Assembly: GCA_963771505.1 (NCBI GenBank)
Contig: CAVYTO010000002.1
Span: 744,001-808,000, forward strand
Reading direction: 5' to 3'
DNA length: 64,000 bases
DNA from: JAJPHW01 sp963771505
Lineage (GTDB): Bacteria; Acidobacteriota; Terriglobia; Terriglobales; Acidobacteriaceae
In this document: positions 28,879 through 38,200 of the stretch, piece by piece
Numbering within the stretch: the stretch's first letter is position 1
Layout of the letters: each line of letters starts with the position of its first letter
The notes under the pieces: generated by a model
What the model saw: only the letters and a program-made list of their open reading frames with translations
What the model was told of the DNA's origin: nothing
Databases searched by the model: none
Program-made: the position numbers and the translations under genes

Positions 28879-29360
28879 AGGATTCTCAAAATACGGGGAG
28901 TGATGCACCAGTTCAGCGTGGCGGCGTGCCGACCCATCTCGACCCGCGCAACCGCGCCTTTTTTTAAGTCAACGCTGGCTTCCGATCCGTTGTCGCTGAT
29001 TACATGCCCCAGAAAATCGCTCAGGTTCGGGTTGTGGCCTACAACGAGGACGGATTCCTGGCGCGAATGTTTTTCAATCATTCTGCGGAAATCGGCGAAC
29101 TGCGCGGACGGTCGCAGAGCGTCTTCAAGTTGCAGCTTCCCTTCATAACCCAACTCATTGCCAACCAGCGATGCTGTCTGCGCGGCGCGCTTGAGCGGAC
29201 TGGTGAGAACGGCATCGACTTGAACATCCAGGGACGCTAACGCTCGGCCCACCATGCCGCACTGCACAATGCCCTCTTTGTCGAGGGCCCGCTTTTCGTC
29301 TTTTTTCGGATTGGTCAACCGTTCGCCTGCATTGGCGTGCCGCAGAAAATAAATAATCAT
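28830..29360 (-). CDS. sixA: SixA-type phosphohistidine phosphatase
   Basis: 176 residues of the histidine phosphatase superfamily. The nucleophile motif is LRHANAGE with His8, a second core segment is LTSPLKRAAQTASLV, and VVGHNPNLSDFL supplies the second catalytic His. SixA-type enzymes dephosphorylate histidine phosphotransfer proteins, including PTS components. It starts four bases after the ppk1 stop and is surely co-transcribed with it. Its C-terminus is longer than E. coli SixA and overlaps the ppx 3' end on the opposite strand. Confidence 0.88.
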   Translation of the reverse strand: MIIYFLRHANAGERLTNPKKDEKRALDKEGIVQCGMVGRALASLDVQVDAVLTSPLKRAAQTASLVGNELGYEGKLQLEDALRPSAQFADFRRMIEKHSRQESVLVVGHNPNLSDFLGHVISDNGSEASVDLKKGAVARVEMGRHAATLNWCITPRILRILYAAATVSSRPKTSRK

Positions 29361-29364
29361 GGAT

Positions 29365-31518
29365 TTAACGGACCCTTCCCGTCACTCCCGAACGCGGTTT
29401 GCGGCCGGGCGGCGCCGGAATATCTTCGATTGAAGCTTTCCCTTCCGCCAGATTGGTGAGAAAATTCTGTGCGCTGAAAGCCGCCGCTCCGCTTGGCGCT
29501 TTACGCTTACCCTGGGCTTTCCAGACGCGCACGTATTTCCCGTCTTTTTGAAGCAACCTCGATTTCAAATTATCGGCGAGCAAACTGCCTAGAATTTCGA
29601 TTTTGATGCGCTCCTGCAGGAATGGGTTCCGCACGGGGAAAACGACTTCCACCCGGTCGTAAAGGTTGCGGGGCATCCAATCGGCGCTTCCGAGGTAGAC
29701 TTCTTCGTCGCCGCCATTGGCAAATGTGAATATACGACTGTGCTCCAGGAAGCGTCCCACGACGCTGCAGACTCTGATGCGGTCGCTGACGCCGCGAATG
29801 CCCGGCCGCAACGCGCACATGCCACGAACGATTAAGTCTATTTTCACGCCTGCCTGCGAGGCGCGGTAAAGCGCGCTGATCACGTTCTTGTCGAGCAAAG
29901 CGTTCATCTTGGCGACAATTCGGGCCGGCGCTCCGTGGCGGGCGTGTTCGGCTTCACGATCGATGAGTTCGATCGTTTTCTCCGCCAGATTTACAGGCGC
30001 AACGAGTAGGGGGTCATAGCTGGCGTGCTCCGCATAGGCAGTAAGAAAACTGAACACGTCATGAACGCTTCGCGTGATTTCAGTATCCGCGGTGAACAAA
30101 CTGAGATCGGTGTAGAAACGTGCGGTGTTGGGATTGTAGTTGCCTGTTCCCAGGTGAGCGTAGCTCCGCGTCACCCCGTCAGGGTCATGGCGGACGATCA
30201 ACGACAGCTTGCAATGGGTTTTCAGCCCGACGAGGCCGTAGAAGATTTGTACGCCTGCGTCTTCAAGATCTCGAGCCCAGCGGATGTTGGAGGCCTCGTC
30301 GAAACGCGCTTTGAGTTCCACGACAGCGGTCACTTCTTTGTGCTCGGCAGCGGCGATGAGGGATGGCACGATCGACGAGTGTTCACTGGTTCTGTAAAGA
30401 GTCTGTTTGATGGAGGCGACTTTTTCGTCCCGAGCCGCCGACGAAATAAAGGCGACGACTGCATCGTAGGAATCGTAGGGATGGTGGAGCAGAACGTCGT
30501 GGTTGCGAAGTTCCTCGAAAAAGTCCTGCGATTTGGCGGTTAGGCGAAGTTCGCGCGGAGTGAACGGCTTGAACTTCAGATCGGCGCGGTCGGTTTGTTC
30601 GTAGATGTTAAATAACCGCGATAGGTTGACTGGCCCGTCCACCGGAAATACCTGCCATGGTTCCAATTCGAAGTTGGTGCGCAGACGCTCGACAATTTCG
30701 GAGCTGGCGTCGGACTCGATTTCCATGCGGACGGCGTCGCCCTTGCGGCGATTGTGTAGTTCAGCGCGAACCGATTCGAGCAGGTTTCGGGATTCTTCTT
30801 CCGCTAAGTAGAGATTGCTATTGCGCGTCACACGAAAAGCTGCGGAGGAAACGATGTCGTATCCGTGATACATGCGGGCAGCGTGGAATACCACAAGGTC
30901 GGCGAGAAAAATGTAGTCGTCGCTAGCCTCGGAGGGTAGCCGCACCAGCCTGGGCAGGGACCGGGGAACGGTCACCACTCCGGTGTAGGTCATGGACGAC
31001 CTTCTCCGTCGACGCAGCAGTAAACCGACGCAGAGAGCTTTGTTGATCACTCGGGGGAAGGGATGCGCCGGATCCACAGTGACCGGCGTCAACAACAGAT
31101 CTAATTCGCGCTCGCAATATTGTTCGACAAACTCGCGTTGCGTGTCGTCCAGTTCGTCGATAGACAAGACCCGAATACCGCTCTGGGCGAGTTCCGGGCG
31201 CAGCTCTTCGTTCCAGCAGCGGTACTGGTCTTCGACAAACTCGTGCGCCTCGCGGGAAACCATGTCCCGCTCCTGCAACAAGCTGAGGCCCTCGGGACCG
31301 GGTTCGGTGTAGCCGTCTTCAATCTGCTGGACAAGGCCTGCAACCCGCACCTCGAAGAATTCGTCCAAGTTGCTGGCGGTGATGGAGAGGAATTTTATGC
31401 GTTCGAGGAGGGGGTTCGTCGAATCCTCGGCTTCCTCGAGCACACGCCGATTGAAGGCCAGCCAAGAGGATTCGCGGTTGATATAGTACGCCGGATTATC
31501 TAACGATGTGCGGGCCAT
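29365..31518 (-). CDS. ppk1: Polyphosphate kinase 1
   Basis: 717 residues, the usual PPK1 length. It polymerises the gamma phosphate of ATP into polyphosphate. The N-terminal domain begins with YINRESSWLAFNRRVLEEA, typical of the family. The phosphorylated active-site His is near residue 455 in SYAHLGTGNYN, and the second phospholipase D-like domain follows (VYLGSADWMPRNLYDRVEV). It forms an operon with sixA downstream. A small secreted protein is encoded 39 bases upstream on the same strand. Confidence 0.96.
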   Translation of the reverse strand: MARTSLDNPAYYINRESSWLAFNRRVLEEAEDSTNPLLERIKFLSITASNLDEFFEVRVAGLVQQIEDGYTEPGPEGLSLLQERDMVSREAHEFVEDQYRCWNEELRPELAQSGIRVLSIDELDDTQREFVEQYCERELDLLLTPVTVDPAHPFPRVINKALCVGLLLRRRRRSSMTYTGVVTVPRSLPRLVRLPSEASDDYIFLADLVVFHAARMYHGYDIVSSAAFRVTRNSNLYLAEEESRNLLESVRAELHNRRKGDAVRMEIESDASSEIVERLRTNFELEPWQVFPVDGPVNLSRLFNIYEQTDRADLKFKPFTPRELRLTAKSQDFFEELRNHDVLLHHPYDSYDAVVAFISSAARDEKVASIKQTLYRTSEHSSIVPSLIAAAEHKEVTAVVELKARFDEASNIRWARDLEDAGVQIFYGLVGLKTHCKLSLIVRHDPDGVTRSYAHLGTGNYNPNTARFYTDLSLFTADTEITRSVHDVFSFLTAYAEHASYDPLLVAPVNLAEKTIELIDREAEHARHGAPARIVAKMNALLDKNVISALYRASQAGVKIDLIVRGMCALRPGIRGVSDRIRVCSVVGRFLEHSRIFTFANGGDEEVYLGSADWMPRNLYDRVEVVFPVRNPFLQERIKIEILGSLLADNLKSRLLQKDGKYVRVWKAQGKRKAPSGAAAFSAQNFLTNLAEGKASIEDIPAPPGRKPRSGVTGRVR

Positions 31519-31557
31519 TCAGAGTGCTCGTGGGGCGATTGGCGCAATACTTATTGC

Positions 31558-31968
31558 TCAATCGGTTGGTGATTTCTTTTGTATAGCGTCCGGCGACGGC
31601 GCATCATCTTTCACCTCTGTTCGCTTTATTATGGGCAGCTGTAACTCTTCCCCCTGCGGTTCCAGAAGAAATAAATTCTTACCCGCGAGCCTTACTTTCA
31701 CAGCTGCCCCTGGCATCCATTCTGGAGGCAAGCGATCAGCGGTGTGGCGCGGAGTATAGACGCCGCGATAAATAAATTGGTTCAACTCCACAGAAATTTC
31801 ATAATACGGTTCATCGCGCGTGATTGGCGTGTCGACCTGATAGTAGAGAACCTGCGTGTTCTTTTTTTCGGTAACATTGATAATCTTGCCTGCCGCGAAA
31901 GTTTTTTCCACCGCCATGCTGCTGACGGATAAACCAAAAACCAGCAAGACGGTAAATGCGAATCTCAT
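31558..31968 (-). CDS. Secreted protein of unknown function, 136 aa
   Basis: A signal peptide (MRFAFTVLLVFGLSVSSMAV) precedes a short, beta-rich domain containing GKIINVTEKKNTQVLYYQVD and a YRGVYTPRH segment. Near the end come VKVRLAGKNLFLLEP and a polar tail. No family is recognised with confidence. It lies 39 bases upstream of ppk1 on the same strand and could share its transcript. Confidence 0.7.
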   Translation of the reverse strand: MRFAFTVLLVFGLSVSSMAVEKTFAAGKIINVTEKKNTQVLYYQVDTPITRDEPYYEISVELNQFIYRGVYTPRHTADRLPPEWMPGAAVKVRLAGKNLFLLEPQGEELQLPIIKRTEVKDDAPSPDAIQKKSPTD

Positions 31969-32089
31969 AGTTCTGTGCAGCCTCTAAAGTATAGAACAAG
32001 GCGGAAGGAGCTACCGACGAGCCAACCGGGCCAGTTTGACAGGTTCAGCCCTGCACTAGAAGCGAAACCCGTCGGATTGTGGAGGATTT

Positions 32090-32419
32090 GTGATTACGAT
32101 CATTTTGCTGACAATATCGAACATTTTTATGACATTTGCGTGGTACGGGCACCTGAAGTATCGCGATGTCCCGCTTTTTAAGGTAATTTTGGTCAGTTGG
32201 CTGATTGCGTTCGCCGAGTATTGCTTCCAGGTTCCGGCCAACAGGATCGGTTCCTACGAATTCAGCGCAGCACAGCTGAAAACGATCCAGGAAGTGATCA
32301 CTCTAACCGTGTTCTCAGTGTTTTCGGTGCTCTATCTTAAAGAGCCACTTAAATGGAATTACATCGTTGGCTTCCTAATGATCGTCGGCGCGGTGGCAGT
32401 TATCTTCAAGAAATGGTAA
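32090..32419 (+). CDS. DUF486 / DMT-like small membrane protein
   Basis: 109 residues from a GTG preceded by GGAGG four bases upstream. There are four hydrophobic segments, and the sequence follows the DUF486 pattern: NIFMTFAWYGHLK, FKVILVSWLIAFAEYCFQVPANRIG, and LKEPLKWNYIVGFLMIVGAV. The family resembles half of a drug/metabolite transporter and probably works as an oligomer. Substrate unknown. Confidence 0.85.
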   Translation: MITIILLTISNIFMTFAWYGHLKYRDVPLFKVILVSWLIAFAEYCFQVPANRIGSYEFSAAQLKTIQEVITLTVFSVFSVLYLKEPLKWNYIVGFLMIVGAVAVIFKKW

Positions 32420-32429
32420 CGGATGCCGT

Positions 32430-32576
32430 TCAGCCGGTTGTATTGGACCTGCGGAGAGTTCGGCGATGGGCTTTCTTCTTCCTTAGTTTATTGGCGTGTC
32501 TGCGAGCGGCGTGTTCCTCGCCGGCTGCCTTGGTTGCTTTCGATCCTGATTTCGACTTCGCTTCATCTGCGCTCAT
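32430..32576 (-). CDS. Small highly basic protein, 48 aa
   Basis: The frame begins MSADEAKSKSGSKATKAAGE and ends HRRTLRRSNTTG. It is preceded by AGGAGA about five bases before the ATG. The C-terminal half is almost entirely Lys, Arg and His (RRHANKLRKKKAHRRTLRR), so nucleic-acid binding is likely. The function and family are unknown. It is antisense to nothing and lies just 10 bases past the convergent DUF486 gene. Confidence 0.65.
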   Translation of the reverse strand: MSADEAKSKSGSKATKAAGEEHAARRHANKLRKKKAHRRTLRRSNTTG

Positions 32577-32792
32577 GTATTCTCCTAGAAAATATGACTC
32601 CGTTTATGTTACCCGCTATTCGAAGATCGCGCTTGGGATTCGAGGCGACGGTATTGGAGCGACGACGAAGTCTCTTGGTTTCCCCGCGCCGCGTTGACAT
32701 TTCCACAGAGGACAAGGCAAACTACCCCATCCGTAGATTGCGGGCAAACAGGCCCGGCAGTCGAGTTCGCGGATCGTTTTCGACAATTCGTC

Positions 32793-33239
32793 ATGACCGA
32801 TCAACGGGTCTCCTTTACGCTTGATTCGACTTTGGAGACAGTAGACAGCGCCGAGCAGACCGCCAGCCGCATAGCGGCGGAAGCCGGCTTTGATGACGAA
32901 GAAATCATGCGAATCTCGATGGCCGTCAGGGAAGCTGCCGTGAACGCGGTGTTGCACGGGAACGCTTACGATCCTGAGAAAAAAGTGACGTTCGAATTCG
33001 AAAGCACCGGCACCGACCTCATCATCACAATCCGAGACCAGGGCAAAGGTTTGGATATGGGTGCAATTCCCGATCCTCTGGCTCCGGACAACCTAATGAA
33101 AAGTTCGGGACGGGGAATTTTTTTGATTCGCTCATTCATGGATGAGGTGGACATCCACCCTTCTGCGACTGGCACCGAAATTAAATTAGTCAAGCGCGTT
33201 CACGGATCCACCGGGGACCGCAAGGAGGCTTCTCAGTGA
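32793..33239 (+). CDS. Anti-sigma regulatory factor, RsbW-type serine kinase
   Basis: 148 residues from the ATG at 32793; an upstream ATG at 32694 adds 33 residues unlike the family. It has the GHKL ATPase fold of RsbW/SpoIIAB: ISMAVREAAVNAVLHGNAYD as the N-box, RDQGKGLD as the G1 box and SSGRGIFLIRSFMDEVD as the lid and G2 region. Such proteins bind a sigma factor or phosphorylate an antagonist. The antagonist gene overlaps its stop by four bases. No sigma factor or PP2C phosphatase gene is adjacent. Confidence 0.88.
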   Translation: MTDQRVSFTLDSTLETVDSAEQTASRIAAEAGFDDEEIMRISMAVREAAVNAVLHGNAYDPEKKVTFEFESTGTDLIITIRDQGKGLDMGAIPDPLAPDNLMKSSGRGIFLIRSFMDEVDIHPSATGTEIKLVKRVHGSTGDRKEASQ

Positions 33240-33580
33240 CCATGAAATCGACCACCCGCCAGGTGAACGGCGTAACCATTGTGGATTGCAGCGGCCGAAT
33301 CACGCTCGGCGAAGGCAGTGTGGTCCTGCGGGACGCAGTGCGCGAGCTTCTAGCCAAGGGCGACAAAAAAATCCTGCTCAACCTGGGCGACGTAAATTAC
33401 ATCGACAGCTCGGGTATCGGCGAACTGGTGAGCGCTTACACCACCGTGAAAAATCAGGGCGGCGAGCTGAAGCTGCTAAATCTGACCAAAAAAGTGCACG
33501 ATCTTCTTCAGATCACGAAACTGTACACCGTGTTCGACGTGAAGGACGACGAAGCCGCGGCAGTCAAGTCGTTTACATAA
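33236..33580 (+). CDS. STAS-domain anti-sigma factor antagonist
   Basis: 114 residues. The GTG at 33236 is preferred over the ATG at 33242 because AAGGAGG lies seven bases before the GTG. The STAS domain shows the phosphorylation site in YIDSSGIGELVSAY and a typical first strand (VTIVDCSGRITLGEGS). The upstream kinase would phosphorylate the Ser and so break the antagonist-kinase complex. Translational coupling (GTGA) supports a stoichiometric pair. Confidence 0.9.
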   Translation: MTMKSTTRQVNGVTIVDCSGRITLGEGSVVLRDAVRELLAKGDKKILLNLGDVNYIDSSGIGELVSAYTTVKNQGGELKLLNLTKKVHDLLQITKLYTVFDVKDDEAAAVKSFT

Positions 33581-33732
33581 ATTCAAGCTCTTGTCTTCAG
33601 ATCGCCGGGGTCGACAGCCTGTCGCGCCTCGGCGATCTTCATGTCCAAACTGGGAACCATTTCTCCATTTATTTTTCTGGGCCGCGGCGTTTTCAGTCAC
33701 AGCCCGCATAGCATGGCAGAGAGTGAATCGTC

Positions 33733-34245
33733 ATGCGCTTCCATCTGTTCTGCCCTGCAACAACCGTCGTGTTTTTGTGCGCCCTGAGTTTGCAGGCGGA
33801 GTGTATTCCCCCATCCGCCGCCCACGATCACGTGGGAGAAGTGCGCTGCGTAGTGGGAAATGTCACTAGCGTAGAACGCGGTCCTGATGGCGTCACCAAG
33901 CTCGCATTTTGTTCGGGCTCGACGTCGTGCGCTTTCTCGGCGGTGGTTTTCGCGCGCGACCTCAAGCGGGTAGGGGACGTGCAATCGTTGCAGGGCAAAC
34001 TCGTGGAAGTCAGCGGTGCCGTGCGGGAATATGACGGACAGGCCGAGATCGTCGTCGAGCGAATGCGCCAACTCGGCGGCGAGGCTTCGCATTTGCCGCC
34101 GCTGCCCAAGGCTTACGACGTGGAAAATCACGGCCACTACAGCTCTGGGAGGTTCAGTTTGCCCCGCGCGAGTCATCCCGCAGCCAAGAGGAAGCAACCG
34201 GTCACCTATCCCGTCGAAATTGACCCGGGATCGGAACCTGATTGA
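33733..34245 (+). CDS. Secreted protein with OB-fold-like domain
   Basis: 170 residues with a signal peptide (CPATTVVFLCALSLQAEC). The middle (HVGEVRCVVGNVTSVERG ... LQGKLVEVSGAVREYDGQAEIVVE) resembles bacterial OB-fold proteins that bind nucleic acid or oligosaccharide. The C-terminal 50 residues are polar and Pro-rich. Function unknown. It is followed 62 bases later by the FKBP gene. Confidence 0.68.
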   Translation: MRFHLFCPATTVVFLCALSLQAECIPPSAAHDHVGEVRCVVGNVTSVERGPDGVTKLAFCSGSTSCAFSAVVFARDLKRVGDVQSLQGKLVEVSGAVREYDGQAEIVVERMRQLGGEASHLPPLPKAYDVENHGHYSSGRFSLPRASHPAAKRKQPVTYPVEIDPGSEPD

Positions 34246-34307
34246 AGGGGCCAATGCTTCCAACGCTTCGGTTTGCCGGATACTTCCACCAATGGGACAA
34301 TGGTTGA

Positions 34308-35189
34308 ATGCATAAATTCTTCAATCAGCATTACCAGCCATTGGCGGTAGGATTCGTGATCGTCGGAAGCCTGCTCTGTAGCGCGCAAACCGACACTGCG
34401 CCGGCCACCAAACCATCAACCGCGACGACAACCCACAAAGCGGGGACCACCGCTGCCAAAAAGACTTCCGCAGCCACCACCACGCTGACCACAAAGAAGG
34501 ACAAGTTCAGCTATGCCCTGGGCATGAACCTCGGAACCAATCTCAAGAAACAATCGGTTCCCGTGAATGCCGACCTGCTCGCGCGCGGCGTTAAAGACGC
34601 GTTGAATGGCAACAAGCTGTTACTCACCGATGACGAAGCGCACGCCGCCATCACCGACGTACAGAATGATCTGCGCAAACAGTCGCAGGAGAAGGCGGAA
34701 GCGATGGGCGCACTAAACAAGAAAACTGGCGACGACTTTCTCGCCGCGAATAAAAGTAAAGAAGGGGTCGTGACCCTGCCGAGCGGCCTACAGTACAAGA
34801 TTTTGAAAGCGGGCACGGGACCGAAGCCGACCGCCAGCGATTCGGTGGTCTGCAACTATCGCGGCACACTGATTGATGGTAAAGAATTCGATAGCTCTTA
34901 CAAGCGCAATGAACCGGCTACCTTCCCGGTGAGCGGAGTAATCAAGGGATGGACCGAGGCATTGCAGCTGATGCCTGTGGGATCGAAATGGCAACTCTTC
35001 GTTCCACCTGACCTCGCTTACGCGGACCGCGGTGCCGGCGCTGACATCGGCCCCAACTCCACGCTCATTTTTGAAGTGGAGTTGCTTTCCATCCAACCGA
35101 AGGCGGACGCGAAAGATAAAGACATGGGCAAAACGCCGGCCCAAGGCGATCAGCCAGCTAGCACAGACAAAAAGCCCGACCAAAAATAG
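34308..35189 (+). CDS. FKBP-type peptidyl-prolyl isomerase, exported
   Basis: 293 residues. A signal segment (LAVGFVIVGSLLCSAQ) is followed by a Thr/Ala/Lys-rich low-complexity stretch at about 25-60. The N-terminal dimerisation domain follows (FSYALGMNLGTNLKKQSV ... DDFLAANKSKEGVVTLPSGLQYKIL). The C-terminal FKBP domain has VVCNYRGTLIDGKEFDSS and VIKGWTEALQLMPVGSKWQLFVPPDLAYADRGAG. It is of the Mip/FkpA kind and likely assists folding of periplasmic proteins. A good terminator follows. Confidence 0.92.
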   Translation: MHKFFNQHYQPLAVGFVIVGSLLCSAQTDTAPATKPSTATTTHKAGTTAAKKTSAATTTLTTKKDKFSYALGMNLGTNLKKQSVPVNADLLARGVKDALNGNKLLLTDDEAHAAITDVQNDLRKQSQEKAEAMGALNKKTGDDFLAANKSKEGVVTLPSGLQYKILKAGTGPKPTASDSVVCNYRGTLIDGKEFDSSYKRNEPATFPVSGVIKGWTEALQLMPVGSKWQLFVPPDLAYADRGAGADIGPNSTLIFEVELLSIQPKADAKDKDMGKTPAQGDQPASTDKKPDQK

Positions 35190-35195
35190 AAGATG

Positions 35196-35235
35196 AAGAG
35201 GCTGGAGAGCAGATTGCCTCCAGCTTCTTTTTGTT
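35196..35235 (+). terminator. Rho-independent terminator after the FKBP gene
   Basis: A 12-base stem (AAGAGGCTGGAG paired with CTCCAGCTTCTT, one mismatch) with a 10-base loop is followed by a T-rich run. It starts seven bases after the FKBP stop and ends before the convergent TonB receptor stop. Confidence 0.7.
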
Positions 35236-35290
35236 TCCCGTCGAAATCCCGCAATTGCCCCGCCGCGAAGCACTCACACCAACAGCGTTA

Positions 35291-38200
35291 CTACCAGATC
35301 ACTTTTGCACCGAGTTGTATGTGCCTTGACCCGCCGGAACCGAGTACCGGGTTCGAGGCGCTGCCCAAATCTGGAGTGAAGATCGCGGTGCCAACCGCGC
35401 CCGGGGCCGAAACATCGTTATTCAAAGAGAACACGTCAAAGTTGGGATGATTGAGGATGTTGAAGAATTCGCCCCGGAATTGCATCTTCACGCGATCATT
35501 AAACTTCCACACCTTGGAGATGGAAAAATCCCAATTTCTAAAGCTCGGCCCGCGGAAGATATTACGCCCCATGTTGCCGAATGTACCCGGCGCAGGCGGT
35601 GTGATTACGGCGCTTCCGGAGACGTAACACCCGCCTTGAGTGCTGGAAAAACCCGCGTTGTTGGCGAAAATCGGATTTCCGTTCAGCTGATTCGCGGCAG
35701 CTTGCCCTCCGATCGCGACTGCGGAGTTATAACATTGCTGCGCTTGCGGCGTTGAGCCTCCGGTGACATTGCCGTTTGCATCCGAAGTGAAATTCGAGGG
35801 ATCGATGTAAGGAATAGGATTTTTTGGGGACCAATGAACGTCACCCGGATTTCCAGAGAAATCCCATCGATCGTTAAATTCTCCGGTCAGGCTGACGTCA
35901 TTACCCAGATCGTAAAGCGTATACGGTTCGCTGCCCTCCAGTGTGGCAATTGTCGTGACCTGCCATCCCTCGAGCATCTGTAGTGGCGACTTCTTTGATG
36001 GCAGATCGTAGGCCACGGAGAGCGTAAAGCGATTGCGGATGTCGAAGTCACTGTTGCCGCGCTCGGCGGCATAATCGAGACTATTCTGCGGCAGGAAGGC
36101 CGTGACGTTGCTGCTGGCTGTGTCGATAGCGTGGGCGTAAGTGTAGCCGGCGAGCAGATAGAGGCCGTGTGAATAACGCTTGGTGAACGTGACCTGCAAG
36201 GAATTGTAGATTGAGTTCCCTTGGTTGCCGAGCTTGGTGACGAATCCTAGGTATGGAAAGCACGGACCGCCGAGGCCGAGTCCACCGACTGTGCAGTTTG
36301 CATTGAGCGGACGCCCGCTGGATTCGCAGTGATCGCAGCCTAAGTTTGGGTCTTCCAGAGTCGATAGAGGATTGACCTGATTGATATCCACCAGACTATA
36401 GAGGTTGACGCCGTGGTTGGCGACGTAGGCAACTTGCAGAACTGCCGTGGGCGAAATGAGCTGTTGCAGGTTGAGGTTCCAGTTCTCAACGTAGGGAGTC
36501 TGTAAGTGCGGGTCGACGGCAAAAACCGAGCATTGACTGCTCAGACTGCACGATTGACCAGCAGATGCCGGGAAGATCGGCCCAGAATGGAGACCCCAAT
36601 TGAGCAATGAGGTGTCAGTCGTGTTCACCAGGAACGAAGTGATCGTGCCTTTAGGCTGCACGGTGTTTCCGTTCTCGTCGACGTAGGGAACGCCGCTGGG
36701 GTTGAGGTTCAGCCCACCACCGCTGAACATGAAAGTTCGGATCACGGGTTCTTCGAAGATGATTCCGGCGCCGCCACGCAGCACGGTCTTTCCATTGCCG
36801 AACAAGTCGTAGGCGAAACCAATCCGGGGAGAAATATTATTGTAGTTGGTTTGATAGGGCGAGCTGATTCCCTGCCCCACCTGCACAATTCCGCCCGTCT
36901 GCCCATTCGGCAACGTCGGAAGATAGTTGGCGAGCTGATTGTGCGAATCTTTGATCGGATACGTCACGTCGTAACGAAGTCCGAAATTTAAGCTTAACTT
37001 TTGCGTGGCGCGATAACCATCTTGAAAGAAAATGCCGAAACCTTTCATGCTGACGTCCCGGCCAGGGTTTCCGTACAAATATTCCCAGCGGTGGACGTTG
37101 CCATCAATGAAGTCCGTCAGATCGCTGAAATCAACGCGGCCACGGCCTTCGGTGGCGCGGAAATACTTGACGTCGCCATACCGGAATTGGCCACCAAAGC
37201 GGATTGTATGGTTTCCGGCCGCGTACGAAACGGTGTCGGAGGCGTTGTAGGTTTCGCTGGGAGTAGTCTCCAGAGGCCAGCTGGAATTGCCTCCAAGGTA
37301 ATTGAACGCGTCGCTGCCGGGGTTGATCCGGGGAAATCCGAAAAGGGCTGGGTTGGTGACGCCAGTATCGAGACCGTAGGCGGATGGGTTGACATTGTGA
37401 TCGACCGGAAAGATGGCTTCGTTGAACTTATTAAAGCTAAAGTGGGCCTCGTTCACCCAACGAGAGTTAGGAGTCCACGTCCAGTTCGCGCCGAGCACCT
37501 GGGTGACCGGGCTGGTCGTCGAGAGCCACTCGGGGCGCAAGGCAATCGTGTCGGCTTCTACCAGCGAACTGTTGCCATAAAAATAACTCAGACTGAGCAC
37601 GTTGTTGTCATTGAAGTTGTAATCGGTCTTGGCTACCAGATTGTCTCCGCGATTTGTGTTCAGCCAGTCAAAGTTGATGGCGGCAGGATCCGATTGCTTC
37701 AGCGTGAATCCGGGATTGGGCTCGAACAGATGAGTCAAGCTCAAACTGAGGGGATTTGGCGCACAGGTCGTGCTATTTGTGTTTTGAAAACAGTAACTCT
37801 GATTGAGCGCATAGCTCGGGCTGCTGGGATTGAAGTAAGCCAGAGCGTCGGGAAGGCTGTAGGTCGCGGAGTTCGGACTTCCGTCGGAATTCGAGATGCC
37901 CCCGAGTTGACTGGCCAAAGAGCTGGTCACAGGACTGTCGTACACACCGGGATTTCCGACCTTGTCTCGAATACCTTCGTAATTTAGGAAGTAAAACCAT
38001 TTGTCTTTCTTAATTGCCCCACCCGCGGAAGCGCCGAATTGATGCATGATTAAGGCGGAAACCGGATTCGGCGCCGGATCAAAATAGTTTCGCGCGTCGA
38101 GTGCGCTGTTGCGATGGAAATAGTAGGCGGTTCCGTGAAAGGCGTTGGTTCCCGACTTCAGCCCGAGGTTCATCACCACGCCGGGTTTTTGCCCGTACTC

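Noticed and set aside
33600..33650. Inverted GATCGCCG/CGGCGATC pair after the STAS gene as a terminator
   Set aside because: The loop is long and no T-run follows, so a terminator call is not justified.
37001..37987. A 328-codon open frame on the plus strand inside the TonB receptor gene
   Set aside because: It is antisense to a well-supported barrel domain, has no domain signature, and long antisense frames are expected in GC-rich coding sequence.
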